Assembly: GCF_011043625.1 (NCBI RefSeq)
Contig: NZ_JAAKGT010000012.1
Location: 82,113 to 146,112, forward strand
Direction of reading: 5' to 3'
Origin: Caulobacter sp. 602-2
GTDB lineage: Bacteria > Pseudomonadota > Alphaproteobacteria > Caulobacterales > Caulobacteraceae
DNA length: 64,000 nucleotides
Position numbers and translations under genes: made by a program. Below are positions 1-9,662 of the stretch, in pieces (positions within the stretch are counted from its first letter, which is position 1; every line of letters starts with the position of its first letter). Below the pieces are notes generated by a model that saw only the letters and a program-made list of their open reading frames with translations, was not told the origin of the DNA and did no database searches.

Positions 1-204
<204 letters not shown>

Positions 205-225
205 GCCTTTTCGGTTCCTCCCCCT

Positions 226-258
226 GGGCCTTCGCCGACGACGGCGGAGGCCCCCTTT
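226..258 (+). terminator. Intrinsic terminator after the aldehyde dehydrogenase gene
   Basis: GGGCCTTCGCCG at 226-237 pairs with CGGCGGAGGCCC at 242-253 across an ACGA loop, with one T-G wobble, and is followed by CCCTTTCTT. A smaller hairpin (CCGCCT/AGGCGG) lies just beyond at 262-277. Confidence 0.55.
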
Positions 259-326
259 CTTCCGCCTGGGCAGGCGGCAAGGGCGGCGCTGGCGGCCTCA
301 AAACCGACAAATCGAACAAGACCAAC

Positions 327-342
327 TTTCTGTCGTCAGAAA
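327..342. promoter_or_regulatory. Short palindrome upstream of acs, possible operator
   Basis: TTTCTG at 327-332 and CAGAAA at 337-342 form a dyad around TCGT. It sits about 125 bases before the acs start in the only AT-richer part of this intergenic region. It could bind a regulator; no family is recognised and no clear -10/-35 pair was found next to it. Confidence 0.25.
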
Positions 343-467
343 CAGAATTGGTCTGCTTGCGCGGGGGGGATGCTTCGCATACTCCCGCTCGCAAGACGAC
401 GACTGACGCAGCGGCAAGACCGCTGGCGACGACAAGATCGACTGAAGAGACGTTAGGGAGACGCGTG

Positions 468-2417
468 GTGAGCGACGGACAGCTGTTTCCGGTGCCGGAA
501 GACTGGGCGGGCAAGGCCCATATCGACGCCGAGGGCTACGAGGCCGCCGTGGCCCGCGTCGAAAGCGACCCCGAGGGCTACTGGCGCGAACTCGCCGCCC
601 GCCTCGACTGGATCGAGGCCCCGACCAAGATCAAGAACGTCTCCTACGCCAAGGACGACTTCCGCATCCGCTGGTACGAGGACGGGGTGCTGAACGTCAG
701 CGCCAACTGCATCGACCGCCACCTGCCGCACCGCAAGGACGACGTCGCCCTGATCTTCGAGGGCGATGAGCCGGGCGTCTCCGACAAGATCACCTACGGC
801 CAGCTGCACGACCAGGTCTGCCGCATGGCCAATGTGCTGAAGGACCTGGGCGCCAGGAAGGGCGACCGGATCACCATCTACCTGCCGATGGTGCCCGTGG
901 CGGCGATCGCCATGCTGGCCTGCGCCCGCATCGGCGCCATCCATTCGGTGGTGTTCGGCGGCTTCTCGCCCGACAGCATCGCCGGCCGTATCCAGGACTG
1001 CGACTCGCGCCTGGTCATCACCGCCGACCAGGGCCGCCGCGGCGGCAAGACCGTGCCGCTGAAGGCCAATATCGACGAGGCCCTGACCCACTGCCCGCAG
1101 GTCGAGAAGGTGCTGATGGTCCGCTGGACCGGCGCCGACGTGCCGGTGGTCGAAGGCCGCGACGTGATCTGGAACGACGTCAGGGACGCCGCTTCGCCCG
1201 ACTGCGCGCCTGAGCCGATGAACGCCGAGGACCCGCTGTTCATCCTCTACACCTCCGGCTCGACGGGTAAGCCCAAGGGCGTGCTGCACACCACCGGCGG
1301 CTACCTGGCCTGGGCCAGCTGGACCTTCGAGTCCGTGTTCGACTACCGCCCTGGCGAGATCTTCTGGTGCACCGCCGACGTGGGCTGGGTCACCGGCCAC
1401 AGCTACGTGGTCTACGGTCCGCTTGCCAACGGCGGAACCAGCCTGATCTTCGAGGGCGTGCCCAACTACCCGACCCCGTCGCGGTTCTGGGACGTGGTCG
1501 ACAAGCACAAGGTCGAGATCTTCTACACTGCGCCCACGGCCCTGCGCGCCCTGATGCGCGAGGGCGACGAGCACGTTCTCAAGAACGACCTGTCGTCGCT
1601 GCGCCTGCTGGGCAGCGTCGGCGAGCCGATCAATCCGGAAGCTTGGCTCTGGTATCACCGCGTGGTCGGCAAGGACCGCCTGCCGATCGTCGACACCTGG
1701 TGGCAGACCGAAACGGGCGGCATCCTCGTCTCGCCGCTGCCCGGCGCGACCGACCTCAAGCCGGGCTCGGCCACCAAGCCGCTGCCGGGCGTGAAGCTGC
1801 AGCTGGTCGACGCCGAGGGCGCGGTGCTTGAGGGCGCGACCGAGGGCAACCTCGTGATCACCGACAGCTGGCCGGGCCAGATGCGCACGGTCTATGGCGA
1901 CCACCAGCGCTTCTTCGAGACCTATTTCTCGACCTATCCCGGCAAGTACTTCACCGGCGACGGCTGCAAGCGCGACGACGACGGCTACTACTGGATCACC
2001 GGGCGGGTCGACGACGTCATCAACGTCTCGGGCCACCGCCTGGGCACGGCCGAGATCGAGAGCGCCCTGGTGGCCCATGAGGCCGTCGCCGAGGCCGCGG
2101 TGGTGGGCTACCCGCACGACATCAAGGGCCAGGGCGTCTACGCCTATGTCACCCTGAAGGCCGACGCGGTCGCCACCGAGGAGCTGCGCAAGCAGCTGGT
2201 GCTGTGGGTGCGTCACGAGATCGGCCCCTTCGCCGCGCCGGACGTGCTGCAATGGGCGCCCGGCCTGCCCAAGACCCGCTCGGGCAAGATCATGCGCCGC
2301 ATCCTGCGCAAGATCGCCGAGAACGCGGTCGACGCCCTGGGCGACACCTCGACCCTGGCCGATCCGTCGGTGGTCGACGACCTGGTGCGCAACCGGGCGG
2401 GCGCGAAGGCGGCTTAA
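468..2417 (+). CDS. acs: Acetyl-CoA synthetase (acetate--CoA ligase, AMP-forming)
   Basis: Activates acetate to acetyl-CoA through acetyl-AMP in the cytoplasm. The 649-residue protein has the usual length. The adenylate-forming signature YTSGSTGKPKG starts at residue 261, and the C-terminal KTRSGKIMRR places a lysine at residue 607, equivalent to the lysine whose acetylation inactivates Acs in enteric bacteria. The GTG at 468 was chosen because GGGAG at 456-460 lies 7 bases upstream; the frame is open further upstream, but that extension runs across the intergenic hairpins and has no family similarity. It follows the aldehyde dehydrogenase gene after 263 bases. A CobB sirtuin at about 23.7 kb could be its deacetylase (inference). 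Confidence 0.95.
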   Translation: MSDGQLFPVPEDWAGKAHIDAEGYEAAVARVESDPEGYWRELAARLDWIEAPTKIKNVSYAKDDFRIRWYEDGVLNVSANCIDRHLPHRKDDVALIFEGDEPGVSDKITYGQLHDQVCRMANVLKDLGARKGDRITIYLPMVPVAAIAMLACARIGAIHSVVFGGFSPDSIAGRIQDCDSRLVITADQGRRGGKTVPLKANIDEALTHCPQVEKVLMVRWTGADVPVVEGRDVIWNDVRDAASPDCAPEPMNAEDPLFILYTSGSTGKPKGVLHTTGGYLAWASWTFESVFDYRPGEIFWCTADVGWVTGHSYVVYGPLANGGTSLIFEGVPNYPTPSRFWDVVDKHKVEIFYTAPTALRALMREGDEHVLKNDLSSLRLLGSVGEPINPEAWLWYHRVVGKDRLPIVDTWWQTETGGILVSPLPGATDLKPGSATKPLPGVKLQLVDAEGAVLEGATEGNLVITDSWPGQMRTVYGDHQRFFETYFSTYPGKYFTGDGCKRDDDGYYWITGRVDDVINVSGHRLGTAEIESALVAHEAVAEAAVVGYPHDIKGQGVYAYVTLKADAVATEELRKQLVLWVRHEIGPFAAPDVLQWAPGLPKTRSGKIMRRILRKIAENAVDALGDTSTLADPSVVDDLVRNRAGAKAA

Positions 2418-2427
2418 GGTCGAGTCC

Positions 2428-2575
2428 GTCATCCCGGGCGAAGGACCGCGCAGCGGGCCGTAGACCCGGGACCCAGGGGCCGGCGCAATGCGGCTGTCTC
2501 TGCGAAGGGGCAGTCTGAATACCGCTCCCAGTCCCCAGGGGCCCGGCTATCCGCTGCTCTCCGGCCGGGATGACG
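2428..2575. repeat. Long intergenic inverted repeat, family 2 (CGTCATCCCGG type)
   Basis: Begins CGTCATCCCGGGCG and ends with the near-complement CCGGCCGGGATGACG; inner arms read GGGACCCAGGGG and CCCCAGGGGCCC. The same layout occurs at 29138-29290 and 60764-60877. Such palindromes are common between genes in alphaproteobacterial genomes. It fills most of the gap between acs and the antitoxin gene, so open frames that run through it are not taken as coding. Confidence 0.8.
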
Positions 2576-2661
2576 AGGGGGTGGGTGTGGAACTTGTCCA
2601 CAGCCCGCCTTCGGCCTATAGTCAAAACGCCGCTGATGTAGCGGCGTTTGGTTGGCATCGC

Positions 2662-3093
2662 ATGGCCCCGGTCGTAAAAATCCAGGAACTGCTTGGCGGT
2701 GAGGCGGTAACAGGCCCGCTGGCCACGGAGTTTGACGTGGTCCGGCTGGTCCGCAGGGGCCTGCCGGTCGCTTCGGTTGATGGCTTCCTGGCGGCCACGC
2801 ATCAGCCGTTCTCGGCCATCGAGCCCTATGTGATGCCGCGGCGCACCTTCAATCGCCGCCGCGACGCCGACCAGCCGCTGGATCCGGCCGAGTCCGACCG
2901 CATGGTGCGGATCGCCCGCATGGTGGCGGCCGCCGAGGACGTGCTGGGCGACCAAGAGCGCGCCTGGCGCTGGCTGGAGCGACCCAACCGCACGCTGGAA
3001 GGCCAGACACCGATCTCGATGGCCGACACCGACCTCGGCGCCCAGGGCGTCGAGCGGCTGCTGGGCCAGATCGCTCACGGCCTGGCGGCTTGA
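2662..3093 (+). CDS. Antitoxin of a RES-Xre (MbcA/ParS-type) toxin-antitoxin pair
   Basis: 143 residues. The N-terminal half is helical and Xre-like; the C-terminal half has the DUF2384 toxin-binding pattern (AEDVLGDQERAWRWLERPN, then an ending near GVERLLGQIAHG). Antitoxins of this group bind and block RES toxins and repress their own operon. The ATG at 2662 was chosen because family similarity starts there; the frame is open to 2488, but that stretch is the intergenic repeat. The RES gene follows after 68 bases, in the usual antitoxin-first order. Assignment rests on motifs plus context. Confidence 0.8.
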   Translation: MAPVVKIQELLGGEAVTGPLATEFDVVRLVRRGLPVASVDGFLAATHQPFSAIEPYVMPRRTFNRRRDADQPLDPAESDRMVRIARMVAAAEDVLGDQERAWRWLERPNRTLEGQTPISMADTDLGAQGVERLLGQIAHGLAA

Positions 3094-3161
3094 GGTGTGC
3101 GTTTGACGCCGCACGCCATGCGGTATGAATCCGAAGACGGATCACTTCTGAGGGTTTGTCG

Positions 3162-3587
3162 ATGATCGTCCATCACATCGCCAAAGCCGCCCATGTCGGC
3201 CTGGACGGGGAGGGGGCTCGGCTCTACGGCGGCCGCTGGAACTCGCCCGGCCGGCCGATGCTCTACACCGCCGCCAGCCCTAGCCTGGCGGTGCTGGAGG
3301 TGCTGGTGCATCTTGACCTGTCGCCCGACCTGCTGCCGCTGGACTACCGCCTGCTGGGGATCGAGGTTCCCGACGACGCGCCCCGCCTGGCACTCGACGC
3401 CGTTCCGGACGACAGCGTGGCGGTGGGCGACGCCTTCCTCGAGGCTGGCCGGGCGCTGTGTCTGCACGTTCCCAGCCAGATCGTGCCGCAGGAGATCAAT
3501 ACCCTGCTCAATCCCCGCCATCCGGCCTTCGCGGGCGTACGGCTCTTGCGCGACGAGCCGTTCCGGTTCGATCCGCGCCTGTTCTGA
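3162..3587 (+). CDS. RES-domain toxin
   Basis: 141-residue RES-domain protein. RES toxins (MbcT, ParT and relatives) attack NAD+ or use it to ADP-ribosylate a target, which stops growth when the antitoxin is lost. The family pattern GGRWNSPGRPMLYTA is present, giving the conserved Arg25 and Tyr35, and Glu46 follows in SLAVLE. The ATG at 3162 has GAGGGT 6 bases upstream; a TTG two codons earlier overlaps that ribosome-binding site and is unlikely. The key residues are intact, so the toxin looks functional. Which NAD chemistry it performs cannot be told from the sequence. Confidence 0.85.
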   Translation: MIVHHIAKAAHVGLDGEGARLYGGRWNSPGRPMLYTAASPSLAVLEVLVHLDLSPDLLPLDYRLLGIEVPDDAPRLALDAVPDDSVAVGDAFLEAGRALCLHVPSQIVPQEINTLLNPRHPAFAGVRLLRDEPFRFDPRLF

Positions 3588-3631
3588 CCTGACCCTAGCC
3601 TCATTCCCCGCCAGGGTTTATACGCGCGGCC

Positions 3632-5290
3632 ATGTTTGAAGGCCTCTCCCCCCTCGCCCGCGAAGCCCGCTCCTGGCCGTTCGAGCAGGCGCGCGCCACC
3701 ATCGCCCGCGTCCTGCGCGTGCGCCTCCCCGACCGCGCCGATCAGGAGGCCGCGAAAGCCCTGATCGACGCCGGCAAGACCGACGAGGCGGTGAAAGCCT
3801 ATCCGGCCCTTTCCAAGGCCGTGATCTTCGAGACCGGCTATGGCCCGTCCGGCCTGCCGCACCTGGGCACCTTCGGGGAAGTGGCGCGCACGACCATGGT
3901 GCGCCAGGCCTTCCGCGCGCTCACCGACGACGCCATCCCGACCCGCCTGATCGCCTTCAGCGACGACATGGACGGCCTGCGCAAGGTTCCGGGCAACATC
4001 GAGAACCAGCAGCCGCTGATCGAGGACATGGGCAAGCCGCTGACGGTCGTCCGCGACCCCTTCGGCACCCATGACAGCTTCGGCGCCCACAACAACGCCC
4101 GCCTGCGCGCCTTCCTCGACAGCTTCGGCTTCGAGTACGAGTTCGTGTCCTCGACCGAATGCTACAAGGGGGGCCTGTTCGACGAAGTCCTGCTGACGGC
4201 CCTGGCCCGCTTCGACGCCATCCAGAAGGTGATGCTGCCGACGCTGGGCGAAGAGCGCCGCGCCACCTATTCGCCGTTCCTGCCCATCAGCCCGTCGACC
4301 GGCAAGGTGCTGCAGGTTCCGACCCTGGAGCGCAACGTCGAGAAGGGCACGATCGTCTTCGAGGACGAGGACGGCTCCAAGGTCGAGGTCCCGGTCACCG
4401 GCGGCCACGTGAAGATGCAGTGGAAGCCCGACTGGGCCATGCGCTGGACCGCCCTGGGCGTCGACTACGAGATGAGCGGCAAGGACCTGATCGACTCGGT
4501 CAAGGCCTCGGGCGCCATCTGCAAGGCCCTGGGCGGCATCCCGCCCGAAGGTTTCAACTACGAGCTCTTCCTGGACGAGAACAACCAGAAGATCTCCAAG
4601 ACCAAGGGCAACGGCCTGTCGATGGAGGACTGGCTGCGCTACGGCGCGCCGGAAAGCCTGTCGTACTACATGTTCCAGAGCCCCAAGTCGGCCAAGAAGC
4701 TCTATTTCGACGTCATCCCCAAGGCGACGGACGAGTACCTGCAGCAGCTGGACGCCTTCGGCCGCCAGGAAGGCGCCAAGCAGCTCGACAACCCGGTCTG
4801 GCACATCCATGCGGGCAAGCCGCCGGAGCAGGGCTCGCCGGTGTCGTTCAGCCTGATGCTGAACCTGGTGTCGGCCGCCGACGCCTCGACCAAGGAGATC
4901 CTCTGGGGCTTCCTGTCGCGCTACATCCCGGGCGCGTCGGCGGAAACCCAGCCGCTGCTGGACCGCCTGGCCGGCTACGCGATCAACTACTACGAGGACT
5001 TCGTCAAACCGACGAAGACCTTCCGCGCCCCGACCGACCAGGAACGCGCCGCGATCCTCGACCTGCTGGCCAAGCTGAAGGCCATGCCGGCCGGCACGCA
5101 AGACGCCGAGCTGATCCAGAACGAGGTGTTCGAGGTCGGCAAGACCCACGGCTTTGATCCCCTGCGCGCCTGGTTCCAGGCCCTGTACGAAGTGCTGCTC
5201 GGCCAGAGCCAGGGTCCGCGCTTCGGTTCGTTCGCGGCGATCTTCGGGATCGATCGCACGATCGCCCTGATCGAAGAGAAGCTGGGCTGA
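3632..5290 (+). CDS. lysS: Lysyl-tRNA synthetase, class I
   Basis: Charges tRNA-Lys with lysine. The 552-residue protein is a class I enzyme, not the more widespread class II form: the HIGH-type motif GPSGLPHLGTF starts at residue 71 and the KMSKS-type motif KISKTKG lies near residue 320. Class I LysRS is normal in many alphaproteobacteria and archaea. It starts 44 bases after the RES toxin gene and its TGA overlaps the proposed CTG start of the next gene, suggesting translational coupling. Start ATG at 3632; no strong ribosome-binding site is visible. Confidence 0.95.
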   Translation: MFEGLSPLAREARSWPFEQARATIARVLRVRLPDRADQEAAKALIDAGKTDEAVKAYPALSKAVIFETGYGPSGLPHLGTFGEVARTTMVRQAFRALTDDAIPTRLIAFSDDMDGLRKVPGNIENQQPLIEDMGKPLTVVRDPFGTHDSFGAHNNARLRAFLDSFGFEYEFVSSTECYKGGLFDEVLLTALARFDAIQKVMLPTLGEERRATYSPFLPISPSTGKVLQVPTLERNVEKGTIVFEDEDGSKVEVPVTGGHVKMQWKPDWAMRWTALGVDYEMSGKDLIDSVKASGAICKALGGIPPEGFNYELFLDENNQKISKTKGNGLSMEDWLRYGAPESLSYYMFQSPKSAKKLYFDVIPKATDEYLQQLDAFGRQEGAKQLDNPVWHIHAGKPPEQGSPVSFSLMLNLVSAADASTKEILWGFLSRYIPGASAETQPLLDRLAGYAINYYEDFVKPTKTFRAPTDQERAAILDLLAKLKAMPAGTQDAELIQNEVFEVGKTHGFDPLRAWFQALYEVLLGQSQGPRFGSFAAIFGIDRTIALIEEKLG

Positions 5291-6060
5291 GCCTGACGGC
5301 CGATCTTTCGGCCCTGATCGCGGGCTATGAGGCCGTCCCGGCGAGCGCGGGGGAGGGCGGCGCAAGCGTCCTTCGCCTGACCGCGCCGGGGCGGCCCACC
5401 CTCTATCTGAAATCCGGAGCGGGGGCCGTCGCGGCCGAGATCCGGGCCGAGGCGCAGCGCCTGGCCTGGCTGGCCGGCCGCGCGCCGGTTCCGTCGGTCC
5501 TGGCGTTCGTCCAGGCTGCGGGCGAGGCTCGGCTGCTGACCACGGCCGTTCCCGGCGTCAGCGCTCATGACTGGCTGTCGGCTCATCCCGAACGGGGGGA
5601 GGCGCCGGTCGCCGAGCTGGCGCGGATGCTGGCGGCGCTGCACGCCCTGCCGGCCGCCGACTGCCCGTTCGACGCCGCGCCCGCGGCGCGCGTGGAGGAG
5701 GCCGCCCGCCGCCTGGCCGCGGGCCTGGTCGACACCGAAGACTTCGACGACGAGCGGGCCGGCGCCGATCCGGGGCGCCTGCTGGAGCAGCTGCGCACGA
5801 CCTTGCCGACCAGGGTCGAAGCGGTGGTCGCGCACGGCGACTGCACGCTCGACAACATCCTGGTCGAGGACGGTCGACCGACCGGCTTCATCGACGTCGG
5901 TCGCCTGGGTCTGGCCGACCGCTGGCAGGATCTGGCCCTGATGCGCCGTTCACTTTCAGAATTCGGGAACGAACTGGCCGATCGCTTCCTGGCGGCCTAC
6001 GGCGCGGCGCAAGACCAAGACAGGGAAGGCTTTCACCTGTTGCTGGACGAGTTCTTCTGA
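5287..6060 (+). CDS. Aminoglycoside 3'-phosphotransferase-like kinase, probable CTG start
   Basis: The reading frame encodes a complete APH(3')-like kinase, but no ATG, GTG or TTG occurs in frame until 5626, in the middle of the domain. Starting at CTG 5287, which overlaps the lysS stop codon, gives 257 residues (APH(3') enzymes have about 264). It puts the ATP-binding lysine at 42 (LYLKSG), the catalytic loop HGDCTLDN at 183-190 and the metal-binding IDVG aspartate at 203. A GAAGAG sequence lies 8 bases before the CTG. All catalytic residues are intact. Chromosomal members often act on unknown small molecules; antibiotic resistance is not implied. A frameshift or sequencing error upstream is the alternative to a CTG start. 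Confidence 0.7.
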   Translation: MSLTADLSALIAGYEAVPASAGEGGASVLRLTAPGRPTLYLKSGAGAVAAEIRAEAQRLAWLAGRAPVPSVLAFVQAAGEARLLTTAVPGVSAHDWLSAHPERGEAPVAELARMLAALHALPAADCPFDAAPAARVEEAARRLAAGLVDTEDFDDERAGADPGRLLEQLRTTLPTRVEAVVAHGDCTLDNILVEDGRPTGFIDVGRLGLADRWQDLALMRRSLSEFGNELADRFLAAYGAAQDQDREGFHLLLDEFF

Positions 6061-6174
6061 TCGCCGGCCTGCGACACCGTGCCTCGTTTCATGAACGCTT
6101 TCTGAATTTCGAATTAAGGGTTTGTGCGAACTTCGGAGTCTAGGCTCGGAACCATCAGAACCAGGAATAGTCCG

Positions 6175-6384
6175 ATGGCTTCCTTCACGCTTCGCCCGCA
6201 CGACCGTTCGGAATTCGACTCCCTGATCGGCGGCATCGCTTCGCAGTTCCCCGGCGCCCGCATCGAGGCCGCCCACAACGACACCTGGGCCTCCTACCGG
6301 GTCGACGTGTCATGCGAGGATCCCCGCGCCGCGGCGCTGCGCGACTGGCTCAACGGCCACCACGCCGACTGCCCGCGCACCTGA
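6175..6384 (+). CDS. Small conserved-looking hypothetical protein
   Basis: 69 residues starting MASFTLRPHDRSEF, mildly acidic, with no signal peptide or membrane segment. The ATG at 6175 has AGGA at 6163-6166; the frame continues upstream to 6124, but without a better ribosome-binding site. It lies between the phosphotransferase and the convergent S24 regulator. No family recognised. Confidence 0.55.
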   Translation: MASFTLRPHDRSEFDSLIGGIASQFPGARIEAAHNDTWASYRVDVSCEDPRAAALRDWLNGHHADCPRT

Positions 6385-6396
6385 GGCGAGCGTTCC

Positions 6397-6421
6397 CCGA
6401 TAAGTGCGAAGCGGTTATCGG
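6397..6421. terminator. Weak hairpin between convergent genes
   Basis: CCGATAA at 6397-6403 pairs with TTATCGG at 6415-6421. There is no T-tract on either side, so terminator function is only suggested by the position between convergent genes. Confidence 0.3.
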
Positions 6422-6455
6422 ATGAAGGAATGCTCGAAAGAAAGGTCGGGTCGGC

Positions 6456-7079
6456 TTACTGGCTGACCCACTGCACGCAGGCGACCCAGGCCACCGCCAT
6501 GCGGTCGAGCGTGCGGTCGTCGCCGTCGCGCAGGACCGAGGTCAGCTCGATCGTCCGGGCCGTCAGCCGGCCCAGTTCCTTGATCAGCACCTCGCCATCG
6601 GTGGTCATCACCACCACCCGGTCGCCGCGCCGGGGCTCGGCCGTCGCCGAGACCAGAAGCCGGTCGCCGTCGCGATAGACCGGCGCCAGGGCGTCGCCCT
6701 CGACCTCCAGGGCGTAGAGCCCGTCCTCCCGCGGCCCCGGAAGCTCCATCTCCTCCCAGCCCGCCCCGCGCGGCGCGCCCGCCTCGTCGAACAGGCCCGG
6801 CGCGGCCCGCGCCTGGCCGATCAGCGGGATGCCCGCCCGCCGGCCCTGGGCGCTTTCGGTCAGGGCCGCGAACTCCGAGAAACCCACGCCCGTGGCTTCC
6901 AGCACCTTGGCCAGGCTCTCGGTCGAGGGCCAGCGGGGGCGCGTGTCGACGTCGCCGCGCTTGGAGCGGTTGAAGGCGGTGGGATCCAGGCCCGCCAGCT
7001 TGGCCATGGCCGACGGCGTCATGTCGAACCGCTTGGCCAGCGCGTCGATCGCGGTCCAGATTTCGGCGTGCGAGAGCAT
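6456..7079 (-). CDS. XRE/S24-family transcriptional regulator lacking the catalytic serine
   Basis: 207 residues: an N-terminal Cro/CI-type helix-turn-helix (about residues 10-65) and a C-terminal S24 LexA-like domain. In active LexA or CI repressors the serine lies in GDSM; here the aligned segment reads VEGDALAPVYRDGD, so Ser is replaced by Ala, while the general-base lysine survives in GEVLIKEL. It should therefore fold like a LexA C-domain but not cleave itself on RecA activation (inference). The ATG at 7079 has GGAGG just upstream; the frame extends upstream without similarity. It is divergent from the MerR gene and may share its control region. Confidence 0.85.
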   Translation of the reverse strand: MLSHAEIWTAIDALAKRFDMTPSAMAKLAGLDPTAFNRSKRGDVDTRPRWPSTESLAKVLEATGVGFSEFAALTESAQGRRAGIPLIGQARAAPGLFDEAGAPRGAGWEEMELPGPREDGLYALEVEGDALAPVYRDGDRLLVSATAEPRRGDRVVVMTTDGEVLIKELGRLTARTIELTSVLRDGDDRTLDRMAVAWVACVQWVSQ

Positions 7080-7168
7080 GGGGTCCTCCACGCGTCCAGG
7101 TGACGGCACGGAAAGGAAATTAAGCCCGCGACCTAGGAATGTAAACCTATGTCCCAAGGTCAAGGTTG

Positions 7169-7212
7169 ACGTTTACGTAAGCGTTGACGTTCCGCAAGGT
7201 CCGGTCTAGCGT
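7169..7212 (+). promoter_or_regulatory. LiuR-like MerR operator with sigma-70-type promoter
   Basis: ACGTTTACGTAAGCGT at 7169-7184 is a near-palindrome around a perfect TTACGTAA and matches the motif known for LiuR-type MerR regulators of branched-chain and fatty acid degradation. It abuts TTGACG (7184-7189), which is 17 bases from TAGCGT (7207-7212). It probably drives the MerR gene, giving autoregulation (inference). Confidence 0.5.
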
Positions 7213-7270
7213 GAACGGCGATAACCAATGACCCGGCCGGGAAGGCCGGCCGCACCCTGGGAGGGTACCG

Positions 7271-7750
7271 ATGGCAGCCGATCTTCGACGTCCCGAGCGC
7301 ACGTTCTCGATCCGTCAGCTGTGCAACGAATTCAAAGCCACGCCCCGGGCGCTGCGCTTCTACGAGGACAAGGGCCTGCTGACGCCGGCCCGCGAGGGCC
7401 TCAACCGCGTCTATTCCCACAAGGACCGCGTCCGCCTGCAGCTGATCCTGCGCGGCAAGCGCGTGGGCCTGTCGCTGTCGGAGATCCGCGAGCTGCTCGA
7501 CCTCTACGACGAGAACGACGACGGCGCGGCCCAGATGGCCCGGTCGCTGAAGAAGTTCCGCGAGCGCGCCTCGGCGCTGGAGCAGCAGCGCGAAGACATC
7601 GACGGCGCCCTGATCGAGTTGCGCGAGGCCTGCGATCGCCTCGAGAAGCGCCTGGCCGAGATCCGCCCCGACCTCCTGCCGCGCTCGGCCGACTACGAGC
7701 AGCTGCTGCGCGCCCGCCTCGACGGCGCCGAAATGGCCCTGGGTAAGTAA
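7271..7750 (+). CDS. MerR-family regulator, LiuR-like
   Basis: 159 residues. The N-terminal winged helix reads FSIRQLCNEF, ATPRALRFYEDKGLLTPARE (about residues 12-50), followed by a long C-terminal coiled coil (about 95-140). There are no metal-binding cysteines in the C-terminal part, which points to the LiuR group that senses acyl-CoA-type ligands. GGGAGGG at 7259-7265 precedes the ATG. The genes downstream are acyl-CoA dehydrogenases, so it is likely the local repressor of beta-oxidation (inference from context and operator). Confidence 0.8.
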   Translation: MAADLRRPERTFSIRQLCNEFKATPRALRFYEDKGLLTPAREGLNRVYSHKDRVRLQLILRGKRVGLSLSEIRELLDLYDENDDGAAQMARSLKKFRERASALEQQREDIDGALIELREACDRLEKRLAEIRPDLLPRSADYEQLLRARLDGAEMALGK

Positions 7751-7768
7751 GACCCTGGGCAAGTAAGG
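7737..7768 (+). repeat. 16-bp tandem duplication across the MerR stop codon
   Basis: CCCTGGGTAAGTAAGA (7737-7752) is followed directly by CCCTGGGCAAGTAAGG (7753-7768). The first copy holds the last sense codons and TAA stop of the MerR gene; the second is untranslated. Confidence 0.7.
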
Positions 7769-7866
7769 CTCAAAACACTCAAGGCCGCGCCTGTTTCCGC
7801 CAAGACCGGGGGGATGGGCGGGCCTTGGTTCCACCTCCCCGATCCGACCCATCAGGACTGCTTTAA

Positions 7867-9660
<1,794 letters not shown>

Positions 9661-9662
9661 AA

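Noticed and set aside
2488..2661. N-terminal extension of the antitoxin frame
   Set aside because: The stretch is the intergenic family 2 repeat and has no similarity to the antitoxin family.
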